The notes under the pieces were generated by a model. The model was not told the DNA's origin, made no database searches, and was given only the letters and a program-made list of their open reading frames with translations. 21,810 bases of DNA, taken from contig CAJMLD010000006.1 of the NCBI GenBank assembly GCA_905214175.1, positions 1-21,810 of the forward strand, in the 5' to 3' direction. Each line of letters starts with the position of its first letter. Position 1 is the first letter of the stretch. Made by a program: the position numbers and the translations under genes. This DNA comes from an uncultured bacterium. GTDB lineage: Bacteria > Actinomycetota > Coriobacteriia > Coriobacteriales > Atopobiaceae. Shown piece after piece: positions 14,980 to 21,380 of this stretch.

Positions 14980-16371
14980 CTAGTCGTCGTAATGCGTCGT
15001 GACCTCGAGGAACTTGGTCTTGTTGCCCACAAAGGTGAGCGGCACGTCGCCAAGGGCGCCGGAGCGGTTCTTCGCGATGATGAAGTTGGTGACGCCCATG
15101 TCCGGGCGGTCGTCTCGGGCGGCCTCCTCCTCGTCCATGGAGCGATCGAGGAGAATGACAATGTCGGCGTCCTGCTCGATTGCGCCGGATTCGCGCAGGT
15201 CCGAGAGCTCGGGGCGCTTGCCGGTGCGCTCGGTCACGCGACGGGAGAGCTGGGACAGCGCAATAACGGGACACTCCAGGTCCTTAGCCATAATCTTGAT
15301 GCCACGCGACATCTCGGAGACCTCGGTGGCACGGCTGTCCGCGCGCCGCATGCCGGCAGGCGGCGAGAGGAGCTGCAGGTAGTCCACCACAACGAGGCCG
15401 AGCTTCTTGCCGTGGAGCATGCGGCGAGCCTTTGCTCGAATCTCGGTAACCGTGGTGCCAGGCGTATCGTCAATCATGATGTCCAGGCCAGAGAGCTCGT
15501 CTGTGCCGCGGATGAGCTCTGGCCACTGGTCGTTTTGGATGTGGGCAGAGCGAATCTCCTGCAGGCCCACGCCCGACTGGGCCGATAGCAGGCGCTGAGC
15601 AATCTCGATCTTGCTCATCTCGAGCGAGAAGAACGCAACGGAGGCGCCGTTAAACGCCGCATTCACGGCAAGGTTCAGCGCGAAGGAGGTTTTGCCCACA
15701 CCGGGTCGAGCGCCAATGACGATCATCTGGCCTGGCCGCAGGCCCAGCAGCTTGGAGTCGATGGTGGGGAAACCGGTCCTCACGCCCAGCTCGGCGGTTT
15801 GGCTCTCGCACATGTCCGAGAGCTGGTCGAAGAGGTCGCTCATGATGGAGCCAATGGGCTGGTAGCTCGAGCGCACGTCCCTGTTGGTGACGTCGAGCAG
15901 CATCTTCTCGGCCTTGTCCACGACCTCCTTGGTGTCCTCGGGGGCATCGTAGGCAAGCGCGGTGATCTGCGCGGCGGCAGAGATCATGCGGCGCAGCGTG
16001 GAGTCGCGGCGCAGCATCTCCACGTGACGGCGCCAGCCAACCAAAGCCAGCGAGTTGTTGCCAAGGTCCAGGAGATAGGGCCTGCCGCCCACGCGCTCCA
16101 GCTCGCCCTGACTCTTGAGGAAGTCTGCAAGCGAGATGGTGTCCACCGCCATATTGCGGTCGAACATCTCGCGCATAGCAAGGTAGATCTTGCGGTTGGA
16201 GGGAATGTAGAAGTCGTCCGGCTCTAGCTCGATGAGGCACTCCTGCAGCACGTCCTGCGAGATCATCATGGCGGAGAGGACCGAGGACTCGGCCTCGGGG
16301 TCCTGCGGCATCGCAACGTCCGACGTCGCCGTCATCTGGGTTGGGTTGATGTCGTAGCCGTCCTGTGCCAC
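14980..16371 (-). CDS. dnaB: Replicative DNA helicase DnaB
   Basis: The 463-residue product is the ring helicase that unwinds DNA at the replication fork. An N-terminal DnaB domain (about 22-125: PQDPEAESSVLSAMM, HRKIY-type region) precedes the RecA-like motor. Walker A GARPGVGKT is at 220-228. Walker B LVVVDYLQLL is at about 326-335. The family signature SQLSRRVTERTGKRP...LSDLRESGAIEQDAD is at about 373-403, and an arginine-bearing FIIAKNRSGALG lies near the C-terminus. No intein interrupts it. Start GTG 16371 has GGAGGG 9 nt upstream. It lies downstream of rplI, as in many Gram-positives, but here about 500 bp of non-coding DNA separates the two. Confidence 0.98.
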   Translation of the reverse strand: MAQDGYDINPTQMTATSDVAMPQDPEAESSVLSAMMISQDVLQECLIELEPDDFYIPSNRKIYLAMREMFDRNMAVDTISLADFLKSQGELERVGGRPYLLDLGNNSLALVGWRRHVEMLRRDSTLRRMISAAAQITALAYDAPEDTKEVVDKAEKMLLDVTNRDVRSSYQPIGSIMSDLFDQLSDMCESQTAELGVRTGFPTIDSKLLGLRPGQMIVIGARPGVGKTSFALNLAVNAAFNGASVAFFSLEMSKIEIAQRLLSAQSGVGLQEIRSAHIQNDQWPELIRGTDELSGLDIMIDDTPGTTVTEIRAKARRMLHGKKLGLVVVDYLQLLSPPAGMRRADSRATEVSEMSRGIKIMAKDLECPVIALSQLSRRVTERTGKRPELSDLRESGAIEQDADIVILLDRSMDEEEAARDDRPDMGVTNFIIAKNRSGALGDVPLTFVGNKTKFLEVTTHYDD

Positions 16372-16518
16372 GAGCCTACTCCCTCCTGCTTGCGCGCCGC
16401 CCGGCTGCCCAGGATGCTACCGCATTGCGCGCATGTGGTGCCTTTGTCTGCCATTTAGCCGATACAAGCCCTCTACCTGCGGCAAGAGAGGAGAAGGCCA
16501 AAGTCTTCTACATGCAAT

Positions 16519-16572
16519 GTTGAAAACGCCTCTCGCTGAGCGGGCATTTTGAGAGTTTTCAACGTTTTCAAC
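16519..16572. repeat. Inverted plus tandem 9-bp repeat (GTTTTCAAC)
   Basis: GTTGAAAAC at 16519-16527 faces GTTTTCAAC at 16555-16563, and a second GTTTTCAAC follows directly at 16564-16572. CTCTC/GAGA next to the arms extends the stem after a 2-nt bulge. Three copies of one 9-mer within 54 bp upstream of dnaB could be operator half-sites or part of a dispersed palindromic element. Confidence 0.7.
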
Positions 16573-16729
16573 AATTTCGCGAACGGCCGAGAAGAGACCG
16601 GGAAGCTCATCTTGCTCAATCGCCTTAAATATTCATTACGAACGAGATGCACCTGCATGTTTGGCTCGAATATCCGGAATCCTTACGTTTTCCCAGTTAG
16701 ACGGACCAATAAAATGCATTTTTCGAGCG

Positions 16730-16764
16730 TTTGCCCCGCATGCCACTCGTGCATGCGGGGCAAA
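16730..16764. repeat. Perfect 14-bp inverted repeat, 7-nt loop
   Basis: TTTGCCCCGCATGC (16730-16743) is exactly complementary to GCATGCGGGGCAAA (16751-16764). The T-run is on the 5' side and the A-run on the 3' side, the reverse of a bidirectional terminator, so no U-tract follows the stem in either direction. Each arm also ends in the 6-bp palindrome GCATGC. Confidence 0.75.
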
Positions 16765-16801
16765 ATTGTGGTAGTGCGCTTACCCACCGTACCCTGAGGC
16801 C

Positions 16802-16851
16802 CCTGCCCCTGACCTGCGGGAATTGTTGAAATCCCCAGTTGAGGGCAGGTC
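16802..16851 (-). other. Competing dyads just after rplI
   Basis: GACCTGC (16811-16817) pairs with GCAGGTC (16845-16851), while CCTGCCC (16802-16808) could instead pair with GGGCAGG (16843-16849). GGGA...TCCC lies inside. It begins about 20 nt after the rplI stop, so it may be the operon's 3' end structure. No U-run follows. Confidence 0.4.
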
Positions 16852-16870
16852 TGGTCGAAAACTCCGAGCG

Positions 16871-17410
16871 TTACTCGGCAACCTCGGTGGTCTCGGCAGC
16901 CTCGTCCGCGGCCTCAGCGACCTCGGGCTCAGCGGCCTCCTCGGCCGCAGGCTGCTCGGCAACGGGCTCATCGCCAACGAGGACGATGACCTTCGCGTTG
17001 ATCTCGCGGTAGAGGTTGATCTCGACGGCGTGGCGGCCGGCGGTCTTGATGGTGGCGCCACGGACGATGCGCTTGCGGTCAACGTCGACACCGAGCTGCG
17101 CCTTGATGGCGTCAACGATCTGCTGCGAGGTGACAGAGCCAAAGAGCTGGCCCTCCTCGCCAATCTTCGCGTCGACCTTCACGAGCTTCTCGTCGAGGAT
17201 AGCCTTGGTTGCCTCGGCGTTGGCAATACGCTCGGCCTCGCGCTTGGCAATGCTGCTGCGGCGCTGCTCGAGCTGCTTGAGGTTGCCCGGGGTGGCAGGC
17301 TGGGCGATCTTGTTGCGGAAGAGGTAGTTCTCCGCATAGCCCTGGGCCACGTCGACGACGTCGCCCTCTCCGCCCTTGCCCCGGAGCTCACCCAGGAGGA
17401 TGACTTTCAT
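16871..17410 (-). CDS. rplI: 50S ribosomal protein L9
   Basis: The 179-residue product binds 23S rRNA near the L1 side and limits frameshifting. The N-terminal domain starts MKVILLGELRGKGGEGDVVDVAQGYAENYL, cut here at GYAENYLFRNKIA. A long helix (about 50-80) and a C-terminal domain with KRIV and a Gly-Arg-His-Ala-Val-Glu-Ile stretch follow. L9 is usually about 150 residues. Here residues 148-179 add an acidic Ala/Glu tail (AEQPAAEEAAEPEVAEAAD and on). Start ATG 17410 has AAGGAG 7 nt upstream. It is the last gene of the rpsF cluster. Confidence 0.97.
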   Translation of the reverse strand: MKVILLGELRGKGGEGDVVDVAQGYAENYLFRNKIAQPATPGNLKQLEQRRSSIAKREAERIANAEATKAILDEKLVKVDAKIGEEGQLFGSVTSQQIVDAIKAQLGVDVDRKRIVRGATIKTAGRHAVEINLYREINAKVIVLVGDEPVAEQPAAEEAAEPEVAEAADEAAETTEVAE

Positions 17411-17445
17411 GGGACACTCCTTCGTTCAGTCGGCTATGCCGACTT

Positions 17446-18513
17446 CTAATCTTGATCCGCGTTGCTCTGGACGGTGGTCTTCACGCCCCTGGGAAGGTGA
17501 CGGAAGTTCTTCCACACATCGACAAGCCCCACGATGGTCATGACGTAAAACTGGTCTTCGAGAACGAGCCCGGCGACGATGGTGCACGCGCCTGCGAACG
17601 CCCCCACGTGCCTGGTCCTGATGAGCCAGGCGATGACGGCAAAGCCCTGGACCGCAAATGCAATCCTCAGCGCCACCAGGAGGTTGGCCGAAACCATGTT
17701 CACTGCGTTGGTGTACGCCTGCGGGACCACGCGCACCGCCGCAAGGCCAAGGATATCGGCCACGAGAACCCCAACGAGCCACACAGGCACGTCGTAGTCC
17801 ACAAGCGATGGCATGGAGACGCGAAGTCCTTCTCGCCTCGCCGACGCGCAAGCGCCGAGAAGTGCACAGATGAACTCGACCAAGGCGACAACGAGGTATG
17901 CGCTGGGCCAGTAGAGCTGGAGCATTGCGCGCAGGGCCTCAATCTGGGCCACGGCCGAGACCGACGCCACACCAATGCTGTTGGCGTACTCGTTCACAAG
18001 CTGCGTGATCATGTTGGCGATGGAGGAGTCCATCGACTGCAGCTGGATGGCGTCGACGCCTATGAGTGCGAGCGTGCCGCACCCCACAAGCGCAAACGCA
18101 ACCGAGAGCGACAGCCTACTGCGCGAGATGGCCCATGCCGTCACGATGCCTAGAGTGCAGGCAACGAGAACGCTGGGCACCGTTGCAACCTGTGCCACGA
18201 GCGCTACGACTGCCGCCGGCACTAACGTGCAAGCGAGCGTCGCGAGTGCCTGCAGGCGGTTACGAGCAGCCAAGGTAACAACTGCGCCGTAACCTACGGC
18301 AAAGCACCCAAGCATGGGGATGTACCCGGCAATAACGCCACCGAGTGCGCAGATGACGAGACCGGCAACGAGCGACGAACCGCCGCGCGGTGCCTGCGCG
18401 CCGCCCTCCGTAGGAACGATTCCGCTCTGCTCGGGCAGATCATCCTTGGAGCGAGACGCATCCCAGAGCGCAAGTGCCCTGGTCTGCTCATCTGTGCGCT
18501 TCTCCACCGTCAT
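17446..18513 (-). CDS. DUF2232 (YybS-like) multi-pass membrane protein
   Basis: The 355-residue product has a polar N-terminal tail (1-45), then about eight hydrophobic helices, and ends in a basic/polar tail. Position is the strongest clue: DUF2232/YybS proteins are found between rpsR and rplI in many Gram-positive genomes. The pattern of helices and the late LVVALVEFICALLGA and VWKNFRHLP segments are compatible. Its function is unknown. It lies 30 bp after rpsR and 35 bp before rplI. The ribosome site before ATG 18513 is weak, so lower or coupled translation is likely. The DHH phosphodiesterase gene gdpP, which follows yybS in Bacillus and relatives, is absent here. Confidence 0.75.
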   Translation of the reverse strand: MTVEKRTDEQTRALALWDASRSKDDLPEQSGIVPTEGGAQAPRGGSSLVAGLVICALGGVIAGYIPMLGCFAVGYGAVVTLAARNRLQALATLACTLVPAAVVALVAQVATVPSVLVACTLGIVTAWAISRSRLSLSVAFALVGCGTLALIGVDAIQLQSMDSSIANMITQLVNEYANSIGVASVSAVAQIEALRAMLQLYWPSAYLVVALVEFICALLGACASARREGLRVSMPSLVDYDVPVWLVGVLVADILGLAAVRVVPQAYTNAVNMVSANLLVALRIAFAVQGFAVIAWLIRTRHVGAFAGACTIVAGLVLEDQFYVMTIVGLVDVWKNFRHLPRGVKTTVQSNADQD

Positions 18514-18543
18514 GACCTAGTGGTTCTCTCTCGAACCCCGCAC

Positions 18544-18822
18544 CTAGCCGCGGTTGCGGCCACCGCGGCTGGAGACCACGGGGACGGTGTAGGGCAGGAG
18601 CGCCATAACGCGGGCGCGCTTGATGGCAACCGCGATATCGTGCTGGTGCTGCGTGCAGGCGCCAGTGACGCGACGGGGCTTGATCTTGCCACGGTCGGTC
18701 ATGAACTTGCGGAGGAGCTGCACATCCTTGTAGTCGATGTACTCGGTCTCCTCCTTGCAGAACTGGCAGTACTTGCGACGCGGCTGGCGCTGAAACTCTT
18801 GCTTTTTCTGCTGCTGAGCCAT
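18544..18822 (-). CDS. rpsR: 30S ribosomal protein S18
   Basis: The 92-residue product partners S6 on the 30S platform. The S18 core is clear: YIDYKDVQLLRKFMTDRGKI, then KPRRVTG and AIKRARVMALLPY. This is a zinc-binding (C+) form, with Cys19 and Cys22 (YCQFC) and Cys56-x2-His59 (ACTQH). Start ATG 18822 has AAAGG about 9 nt upstream. A perfect GC hairpin lies in the 47-bp gap after ssb. Confidence 0.97.
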   Translation of the reverse strand: MAQQQKKQEFQRQPRRKYCQFCKEETEYIDYKDVQLLRKFMTDRGKIKPRRVTGACTQHQHDIAVAIKRARVMALLPYTVPVVSSRGGRNRG

Positions 18823-18842
18823 GTCTGGTTTGCCTTTCTAAC

Positions 18843-18860
18843 GGCGGCCCTGGGGCCGCC
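18843..18860. other. GC hairpin between ssb and rpsR
   Basis: GGCGGCCC and GGGCCGCC are perfect complements separated by 2 nt, giving a 7-bp stem with a 6-nt or smaller loop on the transcript. No U-tract follows. It ends about 20 nt before the rpsR start and could set relative transcript or translation levels of ssb and rpsR. Confidence 0.55.
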
Positions 18861-18869
18861 TCACTGTTA

Positions 18870-19406
18870 CTAGAACGGAATGTCCTCGTCGTACACATCT
18901 GCCGCAGGCGGCGTGGAGACAGGCGGCGTTGCCGGTGCGGGAGCGGAGTAACCCGGCTGAGCGGGATACGGCGCAGGCGCTGCCGGCTGCGGAGCCGACG
19001 CATAGGGCTGCTGCGGCGCGTTGTACTGCGGCGCAGGAGCTGCCTGCTGCGGTGCGGCGCCCTGGTTCCTGGGCGAGAGGAACTCGACCTCGTCCACGAC
19101 AACCTCGAGCTTGCTGCGACGCTGACCTTCCTTGGTCTCCCAGGAGCTATAGCGGAGTTTCCCCTCGATAGCGACCTTGGAGCCCTTGCTGAGGTAGCGC
19201 GAGAGCGGTTCGGCGCGAGCGCCGAACACGACACAGTCGACGAAGTTGGGCACGTCCTCCCACTCGCCGGACTGCTGGTTGCGACGACGGTCGTTGACCG
19301 CGACACCAAAGGAGAGAACCTGGGTGCCGCCGCCGGTGGAACGAAGCTCCGGATCCCTAGTGAGGTTGCCCGAGATGTTCACCCTGTTAATGCTCACGTT
19401 GCTCAC
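18870..19406 (-). CDS. ssb: Single-stranded DNA-binding protein
   Basis: The 178-residue product binds single-stranded DNA in replication and repair. The OB fold covers about 1-112: NRVNISGNLTRDPELR, FGVAVNDRRRN, FVDCVVFGARAEPLSRYLSKGS, VEGKLRYSSW-type strand. A flexible linker rich in Pro, Ala, Gln and Tyr follows (113-170). The C-terminal tip ends DEDIPF, the partner-binding motif that recruits repair and replication proteins. Start GTG 19406 has AGAGG close upstream; GTG 19397 (MSINRVNISG) is a good alternative and would fit the family start equally well. It sits between rpsF and rpsR, as is common. Confidence 0.97.
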   Translation of the reverse strand: MSNVSINRVNISGNLTRDPELRSTGGGTQVLSFGVAVNDRRRNQQSGEWEDVPNFVDCVVFGARAEPLSRYLSKGSKVAIEGKLRYSSWETKEGQRRSKLEVVVDEVEFLSPRNQGAAPQQAAPAPQYNAPQQPYASAPQPAAPAPYPAQPGYSAPAPATPPVSTPPAADVYDEDIPF

Positions 19407-19418
19407 TACCTCTCTTGT

Positions 19419-19435
19419 GCGGGCGAGAGGCCCGC
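19419..19435. other. GC hairpin between rpsF and ssb
   Basis: GCGGGC (19419-19424) pairs with GCCCGC (19430-19435) around a 5-nt loop, in the 39-bp gap after rpsF and about 13 nt before the ssb start. No U-tract. Together with the hairpin after ssb it brackets the ssb message. Confidence 0.5.
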
Positions 19436-19445
19436 CTTCCGCTGG

Positions 19446-19739
19446 CTAGTCCTTGTCCGTACGGGCCACGATCATGTGGCGCTTGACGGCATCGCTGATG
19501 CGCAGGACTCGGTCGAGCTCTGCGATCTGGAAAGGATCTGCGTGGAAGTTGATGAGGGTGTAGTCACCCTCGGTGAGGTGGTCGATCTCATAGGCGAGCT
19601 TGCGCTTGCCCCAATCCTCAACGGAGTCGACGGTGCCGCCGTCAGTGGTGATAGCGACCTCGATGCGCTTCATGACGCCAGCGCGAGTCTCCTCGTTGCT
19701 GGTGGGATCGACAAAGAACAGCAGTTCATAAGCCTTCAT
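19446..19739 (-). CDS. rpsF: 30S ribosomal protein S6
   Basis: The 97-residue product fits bacterial S6, which pairs with S18 on the 30S platform. Seen: MKAYELLFFVDP at the start, then GGTVDSVEDWGKRKLAYEI, GDYTLINFHAD and LRISDAVKRHMIVA. The open frame runs further upstream, but ATG 19739 has a near-perfect AGGAGGTGA site 4-5 nt before it. It heads the rpsF-ssb-rpsR-DUF2232-rplI run. A structured leader precedes it. Confidence 0.97.
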   Translation of the reverse strand: MKAYELLFFVDPTSNEETRAGVMKRIEVAITTDGGTVDSVEDWGKRKLAYEIDHLTEGDYTLINFHADPFQIAELDRVLRISDAVKRHMIVARTDKD

Positions 19740-19752
19740 GGTGTCACCTCCT

Positions 19753-19794
19753 CTGGGCTGATGGCCCTGGGTCGTGAAGGTATGCGCCCAGGGC
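19753..19794 (-). promoter_or_regulatory. rpsF leader with two alternative pairings near the ribosome site
   Basis: On the minus strand the arm GCCCTGGG (19787-19794) pairs perfectly with CCCAGGGC (19764-19771) around a 15-nt loop. The CTGGGC within the first arm could instead pair with GCCCAG at 19753-19758, which directly abuts the AGGAGG site. The two pairings exclude each other. S6:S18 autoregulation by an rpsF leader is known in several bacteria. Whether this is that motif needs a covariance-model test. Confidence 0.4.
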
Positions 19795-19813
19795 AGGAAG
19801 CATGCGACTTGGT

Positions 19814-19822
19814 ATCGTACCA
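19814..19822 (-). promoter_or_regulatory. Candidate extended -10 promoter for rpsF
   Basis: TGGTACGAT on minus matches the extended -10 form (TG-N-TACGAT) and would start transcription about 70 nt upstream of rpsF, just before the leader hairpin. A clear -35 is not seen. The stretch from here to the tRNA terminator (about 19823-20122) contains no gene or other structure I can support. Confidence 0.4.
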
Positions 19823-20122
19823 CAGCTATTACAGCAACGGCCTGCTACGACCTGCGAATGTGTGCCCAAATCCACAACCATGCGCCCTGCCCGCGCACCT
19901 CCTCCCCCACGCGTCCTTCTCTGCAAGCAAAGGGTACGGTTCGCTCCTGACACAAATTCGACGCCGAACTGGCAGCGCGCTATCACGCAGCTGACTCGCA
20001 CCCTCCTGGGGGCGGCAAACGTTGCCGTTGCGTTCATCAGAATCTCGGAGCGAGACAGCGAGGCTCCACAGTTTCTCCATCTTTATGGGGCGACCGCCGG
20101 GCACACCGTGCGGCACGGCAAC

Positions 20123-20153
20123 AAAAAAGGCAGGCGCACCATGGCACCTGCCT
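20123..20153 (-). terminator. Intrinsic terminator of the tRNA-Ser pair
   Basis: On minus, AGGCAGG (20147-20153) pairs with CCTGCCT (20128-20134), with further inner pairing (GC/GC), and six U follow (20123-20128). It begins 11 nt after the encoded CCA of tRNA-Ser(CGA). Confidence 0.9.
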
Positions 20154-20163
20154 GACGTTCAAA

Positions 20164-20253
20164 TGGCGGAGGGGGAGGGATTCGAACCCTCGTACCCCCG
20201 AAGGGGTAAACGGTTTTCGAGACCGCCGCATTCAACCACTCTGCCACCCCTCC
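20164..20253 (-). tRNA. tRNA-Ser (anticodon CGA)
   Basis: A 90-nt gene with encoded CCA (20164-20166). The acceptor stem is GGAGGGG (20247-20253) with CCCCTCC, discriminator G. The anticodon loop is CTCGAAA, giving CGA, which reads UCG. The long variable arm (ACCCCTTCGGGGGT-like hairpin) and GGTTCGAATCC T-loop are typical of tRNA-Ser. It is 44 bp downstream of the other tRNA-Ser gene. Confidence 0.96.
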
Positions 20254-20297
20254 GTGGGGTGAAAAGCGGCGCCCCAGTGGGACGCCGCTGGATTTAC

Positions 20298-20388
20298 TGG
20301 CGGAGAGTCTGGGATTTGAACCCAGGATACGCTTTAGGCGTATACACGATTTCCAATCGTGCTCCTTCGGCCACTCGGACAACTCTCC
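20298..20388 (-). tRNA. tRNA-Ser (anticodon GGA)
   Basis: A 91-nt gene with encoded CCA (20298-20300). The acceptor 5' strand is GGAGAGT, pairing with ACTCTCC. The anticodon stem ACGAT/ATCGT encloses a loop with GGA, which reads UCC and UCU. The variable arm is long (ATACGCCTAAAGCGTAT-type hairpin), and the T-loop GGTTCAAATCC is present. It is the first gene of the two-tRNA unit. Confidence 0.96.
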
Positions 20389-20404
20389 AGGAACCGCGAC
20401 GGCT

Positions 20405-20410
20405 AGTATA
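20405..20410 (-). promoter_or_regulatory. -10 box of the tRNA-Ser unit
   Basis: TATACT lies 16 nt upstream of the tRNA-Ser(GGA) 5' end, which would place the start site about 10 nt before the mature tRNA. A matching -35 is not obvious. The divergent UPF0126 gene starts 110 bp away. Confidence 0.55.
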
Positions 20411-20520
20411 TCGTAAGTTCACCGGTAAGGGGAAGTGGTTTTTCTCTCCACCGGTTATTCTTGTTCGCACGGCTCATTGTGCGAGAAAATATACACCTGT
20501 CCAACCCCAGGGAGGCCGAA

Positions 20521-21279
20521 TTGCCGGAGCTTTTCTCAAAGTTTGGCCCCGAAATGGCGGCCGTATCTCTTCCTGCCTGGCTCGACCTGGCTGCCCTCAT
20601 GGTGGGTGCGGTCTCCGGCGTGCTGGTGGCTCGGGAGCGCAAGCTCGACCTTGTGGGGTTTGTCGGCCTGGCGATGCTCTGCGGCCTAGGAGGCGGGCTC
20701 ATTCGAGACATCACCATGCAGGTGGATTCGGTCTATATGCTCTCCTCGCCCTATGCCATTCCCGCCGCTGCAGGCATGGGCATCTTTGCCTTTTGCTTCC
20801 CAAGCCTCTTTGACGGGTTCTCCAACATTATCGAATGGGTGGACATTGTTTCCGTGGGTCTCTTTGCGCTTATGGGAACCGACAAAGCCATCGTCTACGG
20901 GCTCCTGCCGTTCTCGGCGATCCTGATGGGCACCCTCACCGGCGTGGGCGGCGGCATGCTTCGCGACGTTTTTCTTGGCGACATTCCGCGGATCTTCAAG
21001 CCGAGCAACTACTACGCCCTGTGCGCGCTTGCCGGCTCGACTGTCTACTACGTGACGGTCGTGGTCTTCTGGCTGGGAAAGCCCTGGGCGGCGCTCCTGT
21101 GCGTGGCAGTAACCGTGGGGCTCAGGCGCTGGTCGCTTCACTACAACGTCATCTCCCCCAACGACGTGAACCTTGCCCCACGCGTGGCCGGCGGCGTACG
21201 GAAGCTTACCCGTCGGGTCTCGAGGACCAAGAGTGCCGCGCGCCGTAAGCGCAGCTCTGCTCGAAAGCGCAACGGCTAG
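20521..21279 (+). CDS. UPF0126/TRIC-family membrane protein (YicG/YadS-like)
   Basis: The 252-residue product has about seven hydrophobic helices. It carries the two family repeats: GLGGGLIRDI (55-64) and GVGGGMLRDVFLGDIP (141-156). Bacterial members resemble trimeric intracellular cation channels, and some act in glycine uptake; the substrate here is unknown. The C-terminus (225-252) is an unusual Arg/Lys/Ser-rich tail of about 28 residues, probably cytoplasmic. I chose TTG 20521 because GGGAGG lies 5-6 nt upstream. The frame stays open to TTG 20461, but there is no ribosome site there. ATG 20554 is a further alternative. It diverges from the tRNA-Ser unit and converges on typA. Confidence 0.88.
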   Translation: MPELFSKFGPEMAAVSLPAWLDLAALMVGAVSGVLVARERKLDLVGFVGLAMLCGLGGGLIRDITMQVDSVYMLSSPYAIPAAAGMGIFAFCFPSLFDGFSNIIEWVDIVSVGLFALMGTDKAIVYGLLPFSAILMGTLTGVGGGMLRDVFLGDIPRIFKPSNYYALCALAGSTVYYVTVVVFWLGKPWAALLCVAVTVGLRRWSLHYNVISPNDVNLAPRVAGGVRKLTRRVSRTKSAARRKRSSARKRNG

Positions 21280-21318
21280 CGCCTGAACGACGCGCCAGAG
21301 GCGAGCCTGAAGCTACGC

Positions 21319-21351
21319 AAAGGGCGCCGCAGGTATCCCGCGACGCCCTTT
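21319..21351. terminator. Bidirectional terminator between the UPF0126 gene and typA
   Basis: AAAGGGCGCCGC (21319-21330) pairs with GCGACGCCCTTT (21340-21351), with a single mismatch and a 9-nt loop. The A-run on the 5' side and T-run on the 3' side allow use on both strands, which fits two converging genes. The trailing U-run is short. Confidence 0.8.
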
Positions 21352-21380
21352 CTATTGCCCAAAAGCTGTGCCGGCCAGAA

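Larger units (their letters stand above)
16372..16870. other. Dyad-rich non-coding region between rplI and dnaB
   Basis: No gene is supported in these 499 bp. A 61-codon minus frame (16473-16658) crosses a repeat and lacks coding character. The block 16500-16720 is more AT-rich than its surroundings. It holds three separate inverted-repeat structures, listed below, and must contain the dnaB promoter unless dnaB is read through from rplI. I see only a weak candidate (TTGCCG with TATCGG at 15 nt on minus, near 16460-16485). No DnaA boxes are evident. Confidence 0.6.

Noticed and set aside
16473..16658. 61-codon minus-strand frame upstream of dnaB
   Set aside because: It crosses the GTTTTCAAC repeats, its repeated KTLKTLK sequence follows from the repeat itself, and I see no ribosome site.
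16372..16870. Replication origin near dnaB
   Set aside because: No DnaA-box cluster, and no dnaA, dnaN or gyr genes nearby.
20461..20520. Upstream start (TTG 20461) for the UPF0126 gene
   Set aside because: It lacks a ribosome site. TTG 20521 has GGGAGG at good spacing, and the family normally starts close to the first helix.
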